From NCBI GenBank assembly GCA_018671635.1, contig JABHHG010000170.1, forward strand, positions 1-19,732: a stretch of DNA of 19,732 bases, given 5' to 3'. The notes under the pieces were generated by a model that worked only from the letters and a program-made list of their open reading frames with translations, had not been told where the DNA came from and did no database searches. Positions 1-6,831 of this stretch are shown here, one piece after another. The stretch comes from Fidelibacterota bacterium (GTDB taxonomy: Bacteria > Fidelibacterota > Marinisomatia > SCGC-AAA003-L08 > D37C17). Within the stretch, counting starts at the first letter, position 1. Every line of letters begins with the position of its first letter. The translations under genes and the position numbers were made by a program.

Positions 1-2
1 CA

Positions 3-251
3 CTTCTTTACGCTCCCATTGAACTGATACTATCTATCTTCCTAAATATAATTTCACGTAAACATGAATTTGAAGCTGATAAATATTCGGCCATGACACT
101 AAAAAATACATCCCATATGATATTAGGGCTTAAAAACCTTACTGTTCAAAATTTGGGAAATCTTACTCCCCATCCGTTCCCTGTATTTTTAAGTTATAGC
201 CACCCGCCTGTACTCGATAGAATACGGGCACTGAATAAATTAGAGTTTTAA
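3..251 (+). CDS. M48 (Ste24/CAAX prenyl protease 1-type) metalloprotease, C-terminal fragment
   Basis: An open frame enters from the left edge and ends at a TAA at 249-251, giving the last 82 residues of a protein whose start lies outside the window. The visible part has the pattern SRKHEFEADKYSAM (bases about 54-100) followed about 45 residues later by YSHPPVLDRIRAL. These are the two C-terminal hallmarks of Ste24-type M48 zinc proteases: the Glu of the FEAD segment is the third zinc ligand, and SHPP.L.RI.AL closes the family. The upstream HExxH motif must lie outside the window. A hydrophobic stretch before SRKHEF (API.LILSIFLNII) fits the last transmembrane helix. In bacteria these are integral membrane proteases, probably for membrane-protein turnover; the substrate cannot be read here. 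Its stop overlaps the lipase start by one base (TAATG), suggesting co-translation. Confidence 0.85.
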   Translation, partial: LLYAPIELILSIFLNIISRKHEFEADKYSAMTLKNTSHMILGLKNLTVQNLGNLTPHPFPVFLSYSHPPVLDRIRALNKLEF

Positions 252-1408
252 TGAAATATTTTTTACTTCCTTTAATCTTCATAGGGACATTACTATCCAG
301 TAATAGTGATCCCATATTTCTAATTCATGGATTTCTTGGATGGGGCAGAGATGAAATGAATGATGTTCGGTATTGGGGAGGTAAGAACGATTATCAAGAA
401 GATTTACGCGATTTAGGATACAATGTATTTACTTTATCTGTTGGACCCATATCATCTAATTGGGATCGAGCTGTAGAAGCCTATGCACAAATTAAGGGAG
501 GATGCGTAGACTATGGTAAGGCTCATAGTGAAGAATTTGGGATTATACAAAAACCCATTAACAAATGTTATGACGGACTTTATCCACAGTGGGATGAAAA
601 TAATCCAATACATTTGATTGGACACAGCCAGGGTGGGATTACCGCAAGGATGTTAGAGCACTTACTTGCAAATAATTACCCTGATGAAACATCATTGTTA
701 TTAAAAAATATTAATGATAGGTGGATAAAAAGTGTCACCACAATTTCTACACCCCATGATGGAACAACGCTCGCCCCAATTATCATGGATATTTTCCCCT
801 TTGCACAATCAATGTCCTCATGGGTAGCTCCATTTAGTAATACCTTTTTAAAGAAAATATATCGTTTTGATTTAGAACAATGGGGTTTAGTCACTGATAA
901 AAATCAAAAATCTAAAGACTTTTGGAAAGAAATCGGTAAATCAAAAATTCGTGATTCTAAAAATTTCTGTACTTGGGATCTCTCTCTTGAAGGTGCTAAA
1001 GTATTTAATTCATTATATAGAACTAATCCATCTGTATACTATTTTTCTTTTTCAACCTTTGCAACAAAAAAAGTGTCAGAATCCAATTATCACCGACCAG
1101 ATTCAAAAATGGTTTTAATTTTAAGGCCCGCATCAATACTCATTGGAAAATCAAATGAAATAGATTCTACTTGGAATAAAAATGATGGAATAGTCAATAC
1201 AGCCTCTATGGGGGGGCCTACATCCGGTAGCCATGGTTCAGAGCCGACTAAAATGTATAATGGTCTCCCGAAAAAAGGTATCTGGCAAAAACAAAAAGAA
1301 ATACACATGAACCATCATGCAATTATTGGTGCCCACTTATCTAAAAAAAAATCTGCAGAAGTTCTTAACATTTATAAAACACACTGCCAACTTTTATATA
1401 CCCTTTAA
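251..1408 (+). CDS. Secreted triacylglycerol lipase, Geobacillus/Staphylococcus (family I.5/I.6) type
   Basis: An alpha/beta-hydrolase expected to split triacylglycerols or other long-chain esters outside the cytoplasm. The N terminus (residues 1 to about 17) is a short hydrophobic signal peptide. Family blocks appear in order: FLIHGFLGWGRDEM (about 23-36), SVGPISSNWDRA.EAYAQ (63-80), the nucleophile elbow GHSQG with Ser126, TISTPHDGTTL (164-174), DGIVNT with Asp312, and NHHAIIG with His355 as the likely catalytic His. The zinc site of the thermophilic relatives (Asp61, His81, His87, Asp238 in the L1 lipase) maps to Asp72, His92, Ile98 and Asp243, so one ligand is lost. The calcium ligands Glu360 and Asp365 map to Ala357 and His362 and are also absent. 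Cys85 and Cys106 could form a disulfide. ATG start overlaps the preceding stop by one base; no clear Shine-Dalgarno sequence. Confidence 0.92.
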   Translation: MKYFLLPLIFIGTLLSSNSDPIFLIHGFLGWGRDEMNDVRYWGGKNDYQEDLRDLGYNVFTLSVGPISSNWDRAVEAYAQIKGGCVDYGKAHSEEFGIIQKPINKCYDGLYPQWDENNPIHLIGHSQGGITARMLEHLLANNYPDETSLLLKNINDRWIKSVTTISTPHDGTTLAPIIMDIFPFAQSMSSWVAPFSNTFLKKIYRFDLEQWGLVTDKNQKSKDFWKEIGKSKIRDSKNFCTWDLSLEGAKVFNSLYRTNPSVYYFSFSTFATKKVSESNYHRPDSKMVLILRPASILIGKSNEIDSTWNKNDGIVNTASMGGPTSGSHGSEPTKMYNGLPKKGIWQKQKEIHMNHHAIIGAHLSKKKSAEVLNIYKTHCQLLYTL

Positions 1409-1413
1409 TTGTA

Positions 1414-2073
1414 ATGAATGCCTGTAAACTGATTTTATTTGATCTTGATGGTGTCACTATTGATACCGAACCACTGTATGCAAAAGGTGAAATTAGACTC
1501 TTTAAGGAATATGGTATTACAATTCCCCAAGAGGACTGGAAATTATTTAGAGGCTGTACTGAAGAAAAATTTTATGATTTAAGTATGAACCGTTATGGTG
1601 TTACTGAAGATCGCATAATTTTTCAAAATAAGGGCCGAGCTTATGTTCGTGAGGAATTTGAAAAACATCTAGACTTTATGCCTGGTTTTAACGCCCTGAT
1701 TAAGCGATTAAATGGACAATATTTAATTGGTCTGGTAACTGCAACTCCAGAATATATGTTTAAATGGGTAGATGGGCGATTAAATCTGAGTGATATTTTT
1801 GAACATATTGTTTATGGGGGGATGACAGACAAAGGAAAGCCAAACCCTGACCCTTATTTATTAGGTATGAAACAATTTAATATAAATGCCAAGAATACAA
1901 TGGTAGTTGAAGACTCAGTCCATGGAATTCAAGCAGGACTAAACGCAAATACAAAAGTGGTTGCATTAACCGGTTCTGTGGATGTTGAAGATATGCCACC
2001 AGCTCATGAAATTATTAACAGTCTTAATGAAATTGATACAAATTTTATAAATTCCCTTTTTAAAATTCTCTAA
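1414..2073 (+). CDS. HAD-superfamily hydrolase, beta-phosphoglucomutase/CbbY-like
   Basis: A 219-residue soluble HAD phosphatase or phosphomutase with a C1-type cap. Motif I is FDLDGV with the nucleophile Asp10 and acid/base Asp12. The helical cap spans about 18-85. Motif II is LVTAT (107-111), motif III is Lys142 in KGKPNPDPY, and motif IV is VVEDSVHGI with Glu166 and Asp167. KPxPxxY followed by EDSxxGIxA is the usual signature of the beta-PGM/phosphoglycolate phosphatase-like subfamily. The substrate cannot be told from sequence; a sugar phosphate is the most likely. The first turn reads GVTIDTEP where most relatives have GVLIDTE. It starts 5 bases after the lipase stop and sits in the same run of + strand genes. 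No recognisable Shine-Dalgarno sequence. Confidence 0.88.
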   Translation: MNACKLILFDLDGVTIDTEPLYAKGEIRLFKEYGITIPQEDWKLFRGCTEEKFYDLSMNRYGVTEDRIIFQNKGRAYVREEFEKHLDFMPGFNALIKRLNGQYLIGLVTATPEYMFKWVDGRLNLSDIFEHIVYGGMTDKGKPNPDPYLLGMKQFNINAKNTMVVEDSVHGIQAGLNANTKVVALTGSVDVEDMPPAHEIINSLNEIDTNFINSLFKIL

Positions 2074-2093
2074 TATATTTGTAATATACAACT

Positions 2094-2513
2094 ATGGACT
2101 TTTCCGAACAAATACAAGAAATTACTACACATATAAATGGAATTACTCGTCAAGCGGCGGCCAAACATAATATTAGTTTTGCGCAAGCACAATTCTTATT
2201 GAGGGTGCCTAGTGAAGGTATTTCCATGTCAGAATTAGCAAATCTTCTGGGAATTGAAATTAGTACAATGTCACGAAATGTGAATAAACTTGAATTACTT
2301 CAATTTATTGTGCGAGAACGCGATACAGAAGATGGGCGAACCTTTAAGCTCTCATTAACTCATTCTGGTTTTGAAATTGTAGATTTATTATTCTCTGAGA
2401 TTGATGCTTGTGCTACCGAAATATTATCTACAATCCCATTAGATCTCCAAAAACGGATTGGAGATGTTCTAGAACAGTTAAACTGGGCGTTTACACAATA
2501 TCGTGAAAAATAA
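2094..2513 (+). CDS. MarR-family transcriptional regulator
   Basis: A 139-residue protein of typical MarR length. The centre (about 43-90) is a winged helix-turn-helix: SMSELANLLGI (44-54) as the first DNA-binding helices, STMSRNVNKLELLQFI (57-72) as the recognition helix, and a wing RERDTEDGRTFKLSLT (74-89) carrying the Asp-Arg pattern of the family. Flanking N- and C-terminal helices would form the dimer interface. MarR proteins usually repress nearby or divergent genes in response to small aromatic ligands, but this gene is embedded in a + strand run with no divergent partner, so its target is not evident. Its last 11 bases overlap the start of mutY, which implies translational coupling. 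One Cys (106) is present; no sign of a redox pair. Confidence 0.9.
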   Translation: MDFSEQIQEITTHINGITRQAAAKHNISFAQAQFLLRVPSEGISMSELANLLGIEISTMSRNVNKLELLQFIVRERDTEDGRTFKLSLTHSGFEIVDLLFSEIDACATEILSTIPLDLQKRIGDVLEQLNWAFTQYREK

Positions 2514-3582
2514 ATTTTCCGAACAGTTATTGAATTGGTATTATTCAAGAGAAAGAGAAATGCCATGGAGAGGTGAAGCTGACGTATATAAAATTTGGTT
2601 ATCAGAAGTAATGCTGCAGCAGACCCAAGTTGAAACCGTAAAACCCTATTATAAACGTTGGCTCAATAAATTTCCAAATACTCAATCTGTTGCAGATGCA
2701 TCTGAAGATGAAGTGCTCAAGCTTTGGGAAGGTCTTGGATATTATGCACGAGTAAGAAATTTTAAATCTGCTTGTGAATGGATCCAAAAAGAAAATAAAG
2801 GTGAAATGCCAGCAAGTAGTGATGCTTTTCGTAAACTAAAAGGTGTTGGTGATTATATACATGCTGCAGTTAGATCGATAGCCTTTAATGAGGTGGTTCC
2901 AGTTATAGATGGAAATGTAAAAAGAGTTGTAGCGCGCATTCTTAAGCTGGATTCGGCACCTTCAAAAGCTATAAATGTTATTAAAGAATTTCTCATAAAT
3001 GAAATTAGCCATGAATCTCCGGGAGATTTTAATCAAGCCATAATGGATTTAGGGAGTACTATTTGTAAACCCAAAAATCCAAAATGTAGTGAATGCATTA
3101 TTACTAATTTCTGTAAATCACACCAAAATATGACTGTGGATAACTACCCAATTTCAGAAACAAAACGGGCCATTCCACACCATAAAATTGCTGTTGGTTT
3201 AATATGGAGAGATAATCAAATTCTTATTTCCAAACGACACTCCAATGTTATGTTAGGCGGATTGTGGGAATTCCCTGGTGGGAAAATCATAGAAAATGAA
3301 ACTGCAAAAAATTGTGTGAAACGAGAGATAAAAGAAGAACTTAATGTTGATGTTTCTGTCGGTAAAAAGATTAACACCATTAAACATGCGTACACCCATT
3401 TTACTATAGAAATGACTGCATATCATTGTCAGTATGAAAGTGGAGAACCAACAGCTTTAGACTGTGCTGACTTTAAGTGGATTAAAACTAATGAGATTTC
3501 CTCACTCCCTTTTCCAAAAGCTAATCATAAAATCTTTAACAAAATTCCAGAAAATAATCCATGTTTATCCTACGCTCATTAG
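2503..3582 (+). CDS. mutY: A/G-specific adenine DNA glycosylase
   Basis: Removes adenine mispaired with 8-oxoguanine in base-excision repair. Order of parts: HhH-GPD glycosylase domain (about 1-185) with catalytic Glu35 in SEVMLQQTQV, hairpin LKGVGDY (112-118) and Asp136 in VIDGNVKRV; a 4Fe-4S loop with Cys188, 195, 198 and 204 in the exact C-x6-C-x2-C-x5-C spacing; then a Nudix-like C-terminal domain (about 228-350) that reads the 8-oxoG strand, with a Nudix box GG(x4)EN(x)E...REIKEEL (259-280). The 8-oxoG-contacting FSH loop of relatives appears as YTH (297-299). The start is GTG at 2503, inside the MarR gene; the first ATG (codon 20) would cut into the conserved PWR segment and is rejected. 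The helix after the hairpin reads YIHAAV instead of the common YTAGAI. Overlaps the next gene by 22 bases. Confidence 0.95.
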   Translation: MKNKFSEQLLNWYYSREREMPWRGEADVYKIWLSEVMLQQTQVETVKPYYKRWLNKFPNTQSVADASEDEVLKLWEGLGYYARVRNFKSACEWIQKENKGEMPASSDAFRKLKGVGDYIHAAVRSIAFNEVVPVIDGNVKRVVARILKLDSAPSKAINVIKEFLINEISHESPGDFNQAIMDLGSTICKPKNPKCSECIITNFCKSHQNMTVDNYPISETKRAIPHHKIAVGLIWRDNQILISKRHSNVMLGGLWEFPGGKIIENETAKNCVKREIKEELNVDVSVGKKINTIKHAYTHFTIEMTAYHCQYESGEPTALDCADFKWIKTNEISSLPFPKANHKIFNKIPENNPCLSYAH

Positions 3583-4277
3583 TTAGTATATTTTTTTATA
3601 CAACGGCCTTATTCACATTTATAATATTTGGTACTATCTTTATTATTTTAGGGCTTTTTCCAAATGCCGTCATGTTTGCATACATCCCCTTTTTCTGTAG
3701 AATTTTATTACTATCTCTCGGTGTAATTATAAGAGTGCACGGTGAATTTCCCAAAAATGGACCTTATATTCTAATGTTTAATCATGGTTCGTTTATAGAC
3801 CCCTTTGTATATGCTGCAATGATAAAGGGTAAATTCACTGCAGTAATTGCAGCCGAAAATTATAAAATCCCTATTTTTTCTTCAATATTGCGAAAATTTC
3901 GCGCAATACCAATTCATAGAAAAAATCGTAAGAAAGCAATGGAAAGTATAAAGTATGCTGAAAGTGTTATTAAAAATGAGGGATATCATATGGCAATTTT
4001 GCCAGAAGGTACCCGTACTTTAAATGGAAAATTAAAACAATTCAAAAAAGGTGGGTTTCATATGGCCATAAATACTAATACGCCTATCCTTCCTATTGGC
4101 GCAGTATTGCCATTTAAATATAAACCCAAAAACCGTTGGTATGTACATCCATGCATAATTGATATGTATATCGGTGAGGAAACTGATGTTAATGAATATG
4201 ATCAGCTTGGTGTGAGTGGATTATTAGAAAAAGTAGAAAATCAAATTGAAAATTTAATTAGTAAAAAAGGGAGTTAA
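3561..4277 (+). CDS. plsC: 1-acyl-sn-glycerol-3-phosphate acyltransferase (PlsC-like)
   Basis: Probably transfers an acyl group to the sn-2 position of lysophosphatidic acid at the inner membrane. All four family motifs are visible: I, NHGSFID with His75 and Asp80; II, AIPIHR (115-120); III, LPEGTRT (147-153); IV, PILPIGA (175-181). The N terminus (about 5-55) is two hydrophobic segments typical of membrane-bound PlsC. At 238 residues it is of normal length. The family also includes acyltransferases for ornithine lipids, lipid A and lysophospholipid recycling, so the exact acceptor is inferred. The ATG lies 22 bases inside mutY and the stop is 2 bases before the DoxX-like gene, placing it within the same operon-like run. 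Confidence 0.87.
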   Translation: MFILRSLVSIFFYTTALFTFIIFGTIFIILGLFPNAVMFAYIPFFCRILLLSLGVIIRVHGEFPKNGPYILMFNHGSFIDPFVYAAMIKGKFTAVIAAENYKIPIFSSILRKFRAIPIHRKNRKKAMESIKYAESVIKNEGYHMAILPEGTRTLNGKLKQFKKGGFHMAINTNTPILPIGAVLPFKYKPKNRWYVHPCIIDMYIGEETDVNEYDQLGVSGLLEKVENQIENLISKKGS

Positions 4278-4279
4278 TC

Positions 4280-4699
4280 ATGATAACATTTTGTTGCTTT
4301 AGCCTTTCACCATTGTCCATATCTCAAATTCTAATTGCTTCATTTTTAGCAATATGCTTTTTGCAGTCTGGAATTGATAAAATTATTGATCGCAAAGGAA
4401 ATTTAGATTGGTTAACAGGGCACTTTTCAAATTCCCCTTTGAAAAATATAGTCCCTTTATTATTAATGATAATTACACTTTCTGAATTATTGGGTGGTTT
4501 TTTATGTATTGTTGGGATTTTCGACTTTCTAATTAACGGAACCAAATTACTCATGCTTTACGGCTTTACTATTAACGCCATTTCATTGATTGCATTATTT
4601 TTAGGACAACGACTTGCAAAAGATTATGAGGGTGCAGCAGTATTACTTGGATACTTTATTCTCACGATTATTGGAATATTATCATTCTCAGCGATCTAA
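4280..4699 (+). CDS. DoxX-like four-TM membrane protein
   Basis: A 139-residue integral membrane protein with four predicted helices (about 14-33, 58-80, 88-107, 117-137). The block FLQSGIDKIIDRKGNLDWL.GHFSNSPLK (about 27-55) matches the small DoxX-family proteins in which a helix-end SGxxKI motif precedes a charged loop. DoxX relatives are linked to quinone-dependent redox or oxidative-stress systems, but most members have no proven role and none is claimed here. A good Shine-Dalgarno sequence (GGGAG at 4269-4273) precedes the ATG by six bases, one of the few clear ones in this window. Its last 12 bases overlap, tail to tail, the minus-strand gene ending at 4688. Confidence 0.75.
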   Translation: MITFCCFSLSPLSISQILIASFLAICFLQSGIDKIIDRKGNLDWLTGHFSNSPLKNIVPLLLMIITLSELLGGFLCIVGIFDFLINGTKLLMLYGFTINAISLIALFLGQRLAKDYEGAAVLLGYFILTIIGILSFSAI

Positions 4700-5413
4700 A
4701 GCTGTAAACATTACCCCTGTTGCAACTAAACTAAATGGAATTGTAAATACTAATCCAAGCCCAAGTGGGATAAGCCCAAGTAGATTTATCATTATTAGAG
4801 TCATAAAAAATAGAACCAAATTAACCGATTGTCCCTCTGTAATTTCATAACTTTTTTTAAGTGCTTCAATCGGTCCCATTTCTTTAGATATAATAAAATA
4901 GGGGAAAAATTGAATTTTTATCCACATATAAAAACAGGGTAGAAAATATAAAAACAGATAATTGAAATTTATACTATATGCCATTAACTGAACCAGCCCA
5001 TTAATATCTCCTGATAAAAATGACTCAACTAACTTAAGACCGCTATCAGTTGATATTATTAATCGAGAAAATGGAATAAAAAGTAAAAGCATCCCCAATG
5101 AAAAAAGTAAATATGCTCCTATGTAGGGAATTAATAATTGGAAGCTATTGAATAAATTTTCAATTTTAGTTTCCAAACCACCAATCACATCCAAAATAAT
5201 TCTAATACTACCTAGTGTTAAGCCCATGCCAAATAAATTGGACGCCAATTTAAATAATATGAATTGAATGCTTTGGCCCTCAGATGTATCGGGGATCAAG
5301 ATACCCATTATTAAGGTTATTAAAAAAATCATGCTGAACATACCAATGAATAACATCATATTTTTTGTGAATAACTCCCACGATTTTATAAGAACTTCTC
5401 TAATTAACACCAA
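4688..5413 (-). CDS. Six-TM membrane protein of the YciC/DUF975-like family
   Basis: A 241-residue hydrophobic protein with about six membrane segments (about 19-40, 54-75, 95-118, 152-174, 198-220, 220-238). The cytoplasmic segment before the last helix pair reads ISKEMGPIEALKKSYEITEG (175-194). This matches the PxxALKxSxExTxG signature shared by the YciC, DUF975 and glycerophosphodiester-phosphodiesterase membrane-domain families. The function of these families is not established. There is no ATG at the 5' end: the frame opens TTG-GTG (5413-5408), with AGAGGA eight bases before the TTG, so TTG is preferred, with GTG at 5410 as the alternative. It is transcribed divergently from dapF across 55 bases, and its 3' end overlaps the DoxX-like gene. 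Confidence 0.72.
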   Translation of the reverse strand: MVLIREVLIKSWELFTKNMMLFIGMFSMIFLITLIMGILIPDTSEGQSIQFILFKLASNLFGMGLTLGSIRIILDVIGGLETKIENLFNSFQLLIPYIGAYLLFSLGMLLLFIPFSRLIISTDSGLKLVESFLSGDINGLVQLMAYSINFNYLFLYFLPCFYMWIKIQFFPYFIISKEMGPIEALKKSYEITEGQSVNLVLFFMTLIMINLLGLIPLGLGLVFTIPFSLVATGVMFTALDR

Positions 5414-5468
5414 AATTAATTTCCTCTAATATGTTTTTGCTTTGTTTAAGATGCTTATAAATTACGTC

Positions 5469-6266
5469 ATGGATATACCCTTTACAAAAGCACATGGTAC
5501 GGGAAATGATTTTATTATTCTGTATTCAGAGGATGTTTTATCAATTGATGATATTAATGAAGATTTAATTCAACTGTTATGTAATAGACGAACTGGTATT
5601 GGAGCTGATGGATTGTTATTATTATCTCCCGATAAAACTCTGGATTTCAAAATGGATTATTATAATAATGACGGTTCTTGGGAAACCATGTGTGCTAATG
5701 GTGCAAGGTGCGCCGTCCTATATATGTATCATCGCGGACTTATAAAAAATAAAACCGCTTTTTATGCAGGCGATGGCCCTCATGATGCTGAAGTAGTCAA
5801 TGATAACAATATTAGACTAAAAATGAAATCGCCAGAGTATAAAACAAATTCTATAAAAGTTGAGGGTTTTGAGGGGTGTCATGTTGATTCTGGGGCAAGA
5901 CATTTTGCTGTCCCCGTAGATAATTTATCTGAAATTAATGTTTATAAATCTGGTCGAAAAATTAGATATTCAAATGAATTTTCTCCAAAAGGCATTAATG
6001 TAAATTTCTATACTGAGTTGGGACCAAATTCTATTCATGTTAAAACGTATGAAAAAGGGATAGAGAAAATGATGTTATCCTGTGGTTCGGGTTCGGTTGC
6101 AGCAGCCTACCATGCCTCACAAACATTAGGTATTCAAAATTCAATCGATGTTACCGTTCCTGGAGGTGAATTAAACATTGAGTTCGATACTAACTGGGAG
6201 GATGTATGGTTAACGGGTCTTGCAATACTACTTTTTACCAGCACCATCCATCTGGATAATCTTTAA
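5469..6266 (+). CDS. dapF: Diaminopimelate epimerase
   Basis: Interconverts LL- and meso-diaminopimelate, the step that supplies meso-DAP for peptidoglycan and lysine. It is a cofactor-independent two-cysteine racemase: the first catalytic Cys75 lies in MCANGARC within NNDGSWETMCANGARC (66-81), the second, Cys205, in LSCGSGS (203-209). The opening FTKAHGTGNDFI (5-16) and the TGIGADGLL block (42-50) are canonical. I chose ATG 5469 (265 residues, normal length); the frame extends to a TTG at 5442, but that adds nine residues not seen in the family. The usual GNPH substrate loop appears as SGARHF (141-146), a known style of variation. The last four bases overlap the convergent Nudix gene. Confidence 0.94.
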   Translation: MDIPFTKAHGTGNDFIILYSEDVLSIDDINEDLIQLLCNRRTGIGADGLLLLSPDKTLDFKMDYYNNDGSWETMCANGARCAVLYMYHRGLIKNKTAFYAGDGPHDAEVVNDNNIRLKMKSPEYKTNSIKVEGFEGCHVDSGARHFAVPVDNLSEINVYKSGRKIRYSNEFSPKGINVNFYTELGPNSIHVKTYEKGIEKMMLSCGSGSVAAAYHASQTLGIQNSIDVTVPGGELNIEFDTNWEDVWLTGLAILLFTSTIHLDNL

Positions 6267-6757
6267 GTAGATTTATATAGTTCTACAATTTTATCATGGC
6301 ATATAAAAGCAAGTGACGGTAAATCAAGTAAATTAAAAAGTTGAGCTTCAGCCGCATCATCACCTGCTTTCATTTTACTCCAATTTACTATTTTCATTTC
6401 AATACCTAAAAGCAACACATCACCAAATATTGTATTATGATGTGAACAATGTCCCACTAACCGAATTGGTTTCCCATCCAAATTAGTTTCTTCTTTCAAC
6501 TCACGTATTGCGCCCTCACTTGGAGTTTCACCTAATTCAATAAATCCACCAGGCAGTCCCCATTGCCCTTTTGCCGGCTCAACAGCTCGTTTCACTAATA
6601 ATAATTTACTTTCCTTTACACAAATTAATGTGGCTGTTGGCTTGGGGTTTTCATAATGTATTTTTTTACATGATTCACAATGAAATCGATTTTGTCCCTC
6701 TATCATTCCAAAAATATTTTTTTCACCGCAATTTGAACAATATTCTAAATGTGCCAT
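6263..6757 (-). CDS. Nudix hydrolase with N-terminal zinc ribbon
   Basis: A 164-residue hydrolase for a nucleoside diphosphate linked to another group. A zinc ribbon is formed by Cys7, Cys10, Cys27 and Cys30 (YCSNC ... HCESC), followed by HYENPKPTA, a linker shared with NudC-type and related proteins. The Nudix box spans 71-93: G71, then E77 and RELKEET (85-91), which holds the metal-binding glutamates. LPGGFIELGE matches ADP-ribose or NAD(H) pyrophosphatases of the zinc-ribbon group, but it is much shorter than NudC and lacks its N-terminal domain, so the substrate is open (ADP-ribose, NADH or an oxidised nucleotide). ATG at 6757. It is convergent and overlapping with dapF and divergent from the kinase gene. 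Confidence 0.87.
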   Translation of the reverse strand: MAHLEYCSNCGEKNIFGMIEGQNRFHCESCKKIHYENPKPTATLICVKESKLLLVKRAVEPAKGQWGLPGGFIELGETPSEGAIRELKEETNLDGKPIRLVGHCSHHNTIFGDVLLLGIEMKIVNWSKMKAGDDAAEAQLFNLLDLPSLAFICHDKIVELYKST

Positions 6758-6797
6758 ATCCTATTTTAGAACTTCCCACGCTGGATTCCAACTTGGT

Positions 6798-6820
6798 TTT
6801 AGATGAAAATTCTATCTAAA
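6798..6820. repeat. Inverted repeat upstream of the PfkB kinase gene
   Basis: TTTAGAT (6798-6804) and ATCTAAA (6814-6820) are exact inverted copies separated by 9 bases. They end 11 bases before the kinase ATG, in the 74-base divergent gap. Centres of the arms are 16 bases apart, a spacing that could suit a dimeric regulator, or the RNA could fold as a small hairpin in the 5' leader. The AT-rich background makes chance pairing fairly likely. No good sigma-70 promoter is evident in the gap. Confidence 0.3.
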
Positions 6821-6831
6821 CTTCCCCCATT

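Noticed and set aside
580..588. Perfect DnaA boxes (TTATCCACA) at 580-588, 4918-4926 and, reversed, at 3135-3143
   Set aside because: Three boxes is a little more than I would expect by chance, but they are kilobases apart and inside coding sequences. There is no cluster, AT-rich unwinding element or gap, so I do not call an origin.
251..1408. Recent horizontal transfer of the lipase from a Firmicute
   Set aside because: Base composition and codon use look like the neighbours by eye and there are no mobile element traces; family distribution alone is not enough.
4689..4704. CAGC...GCTG hairpin at the DoxX-like/six-TM convergent junction as a bidirectional terminator
   Set aside because: Only a 4-bp stem with no flanking T or A run of the right kind; too weak to call.
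4614..4850. 78-codon + strand open frame across the DoxX-like/six-TM junction
   Set aside because: It lies out of frame over the end of one well-supported gene and antisense to another, with no family resemblance.
5442..5468. N-terminal extension of dapF from TTG 5442
   Set aside because: It adds nine residues before MDIPFTKAHG, which is already a normal DapF start.
6571..6819. 82-codon + strand open frame opposite the Nudix gene
   Set aside because: It is antisense to the zinc ribbon and Nudix box coding region, and the translation has no recognisable features.
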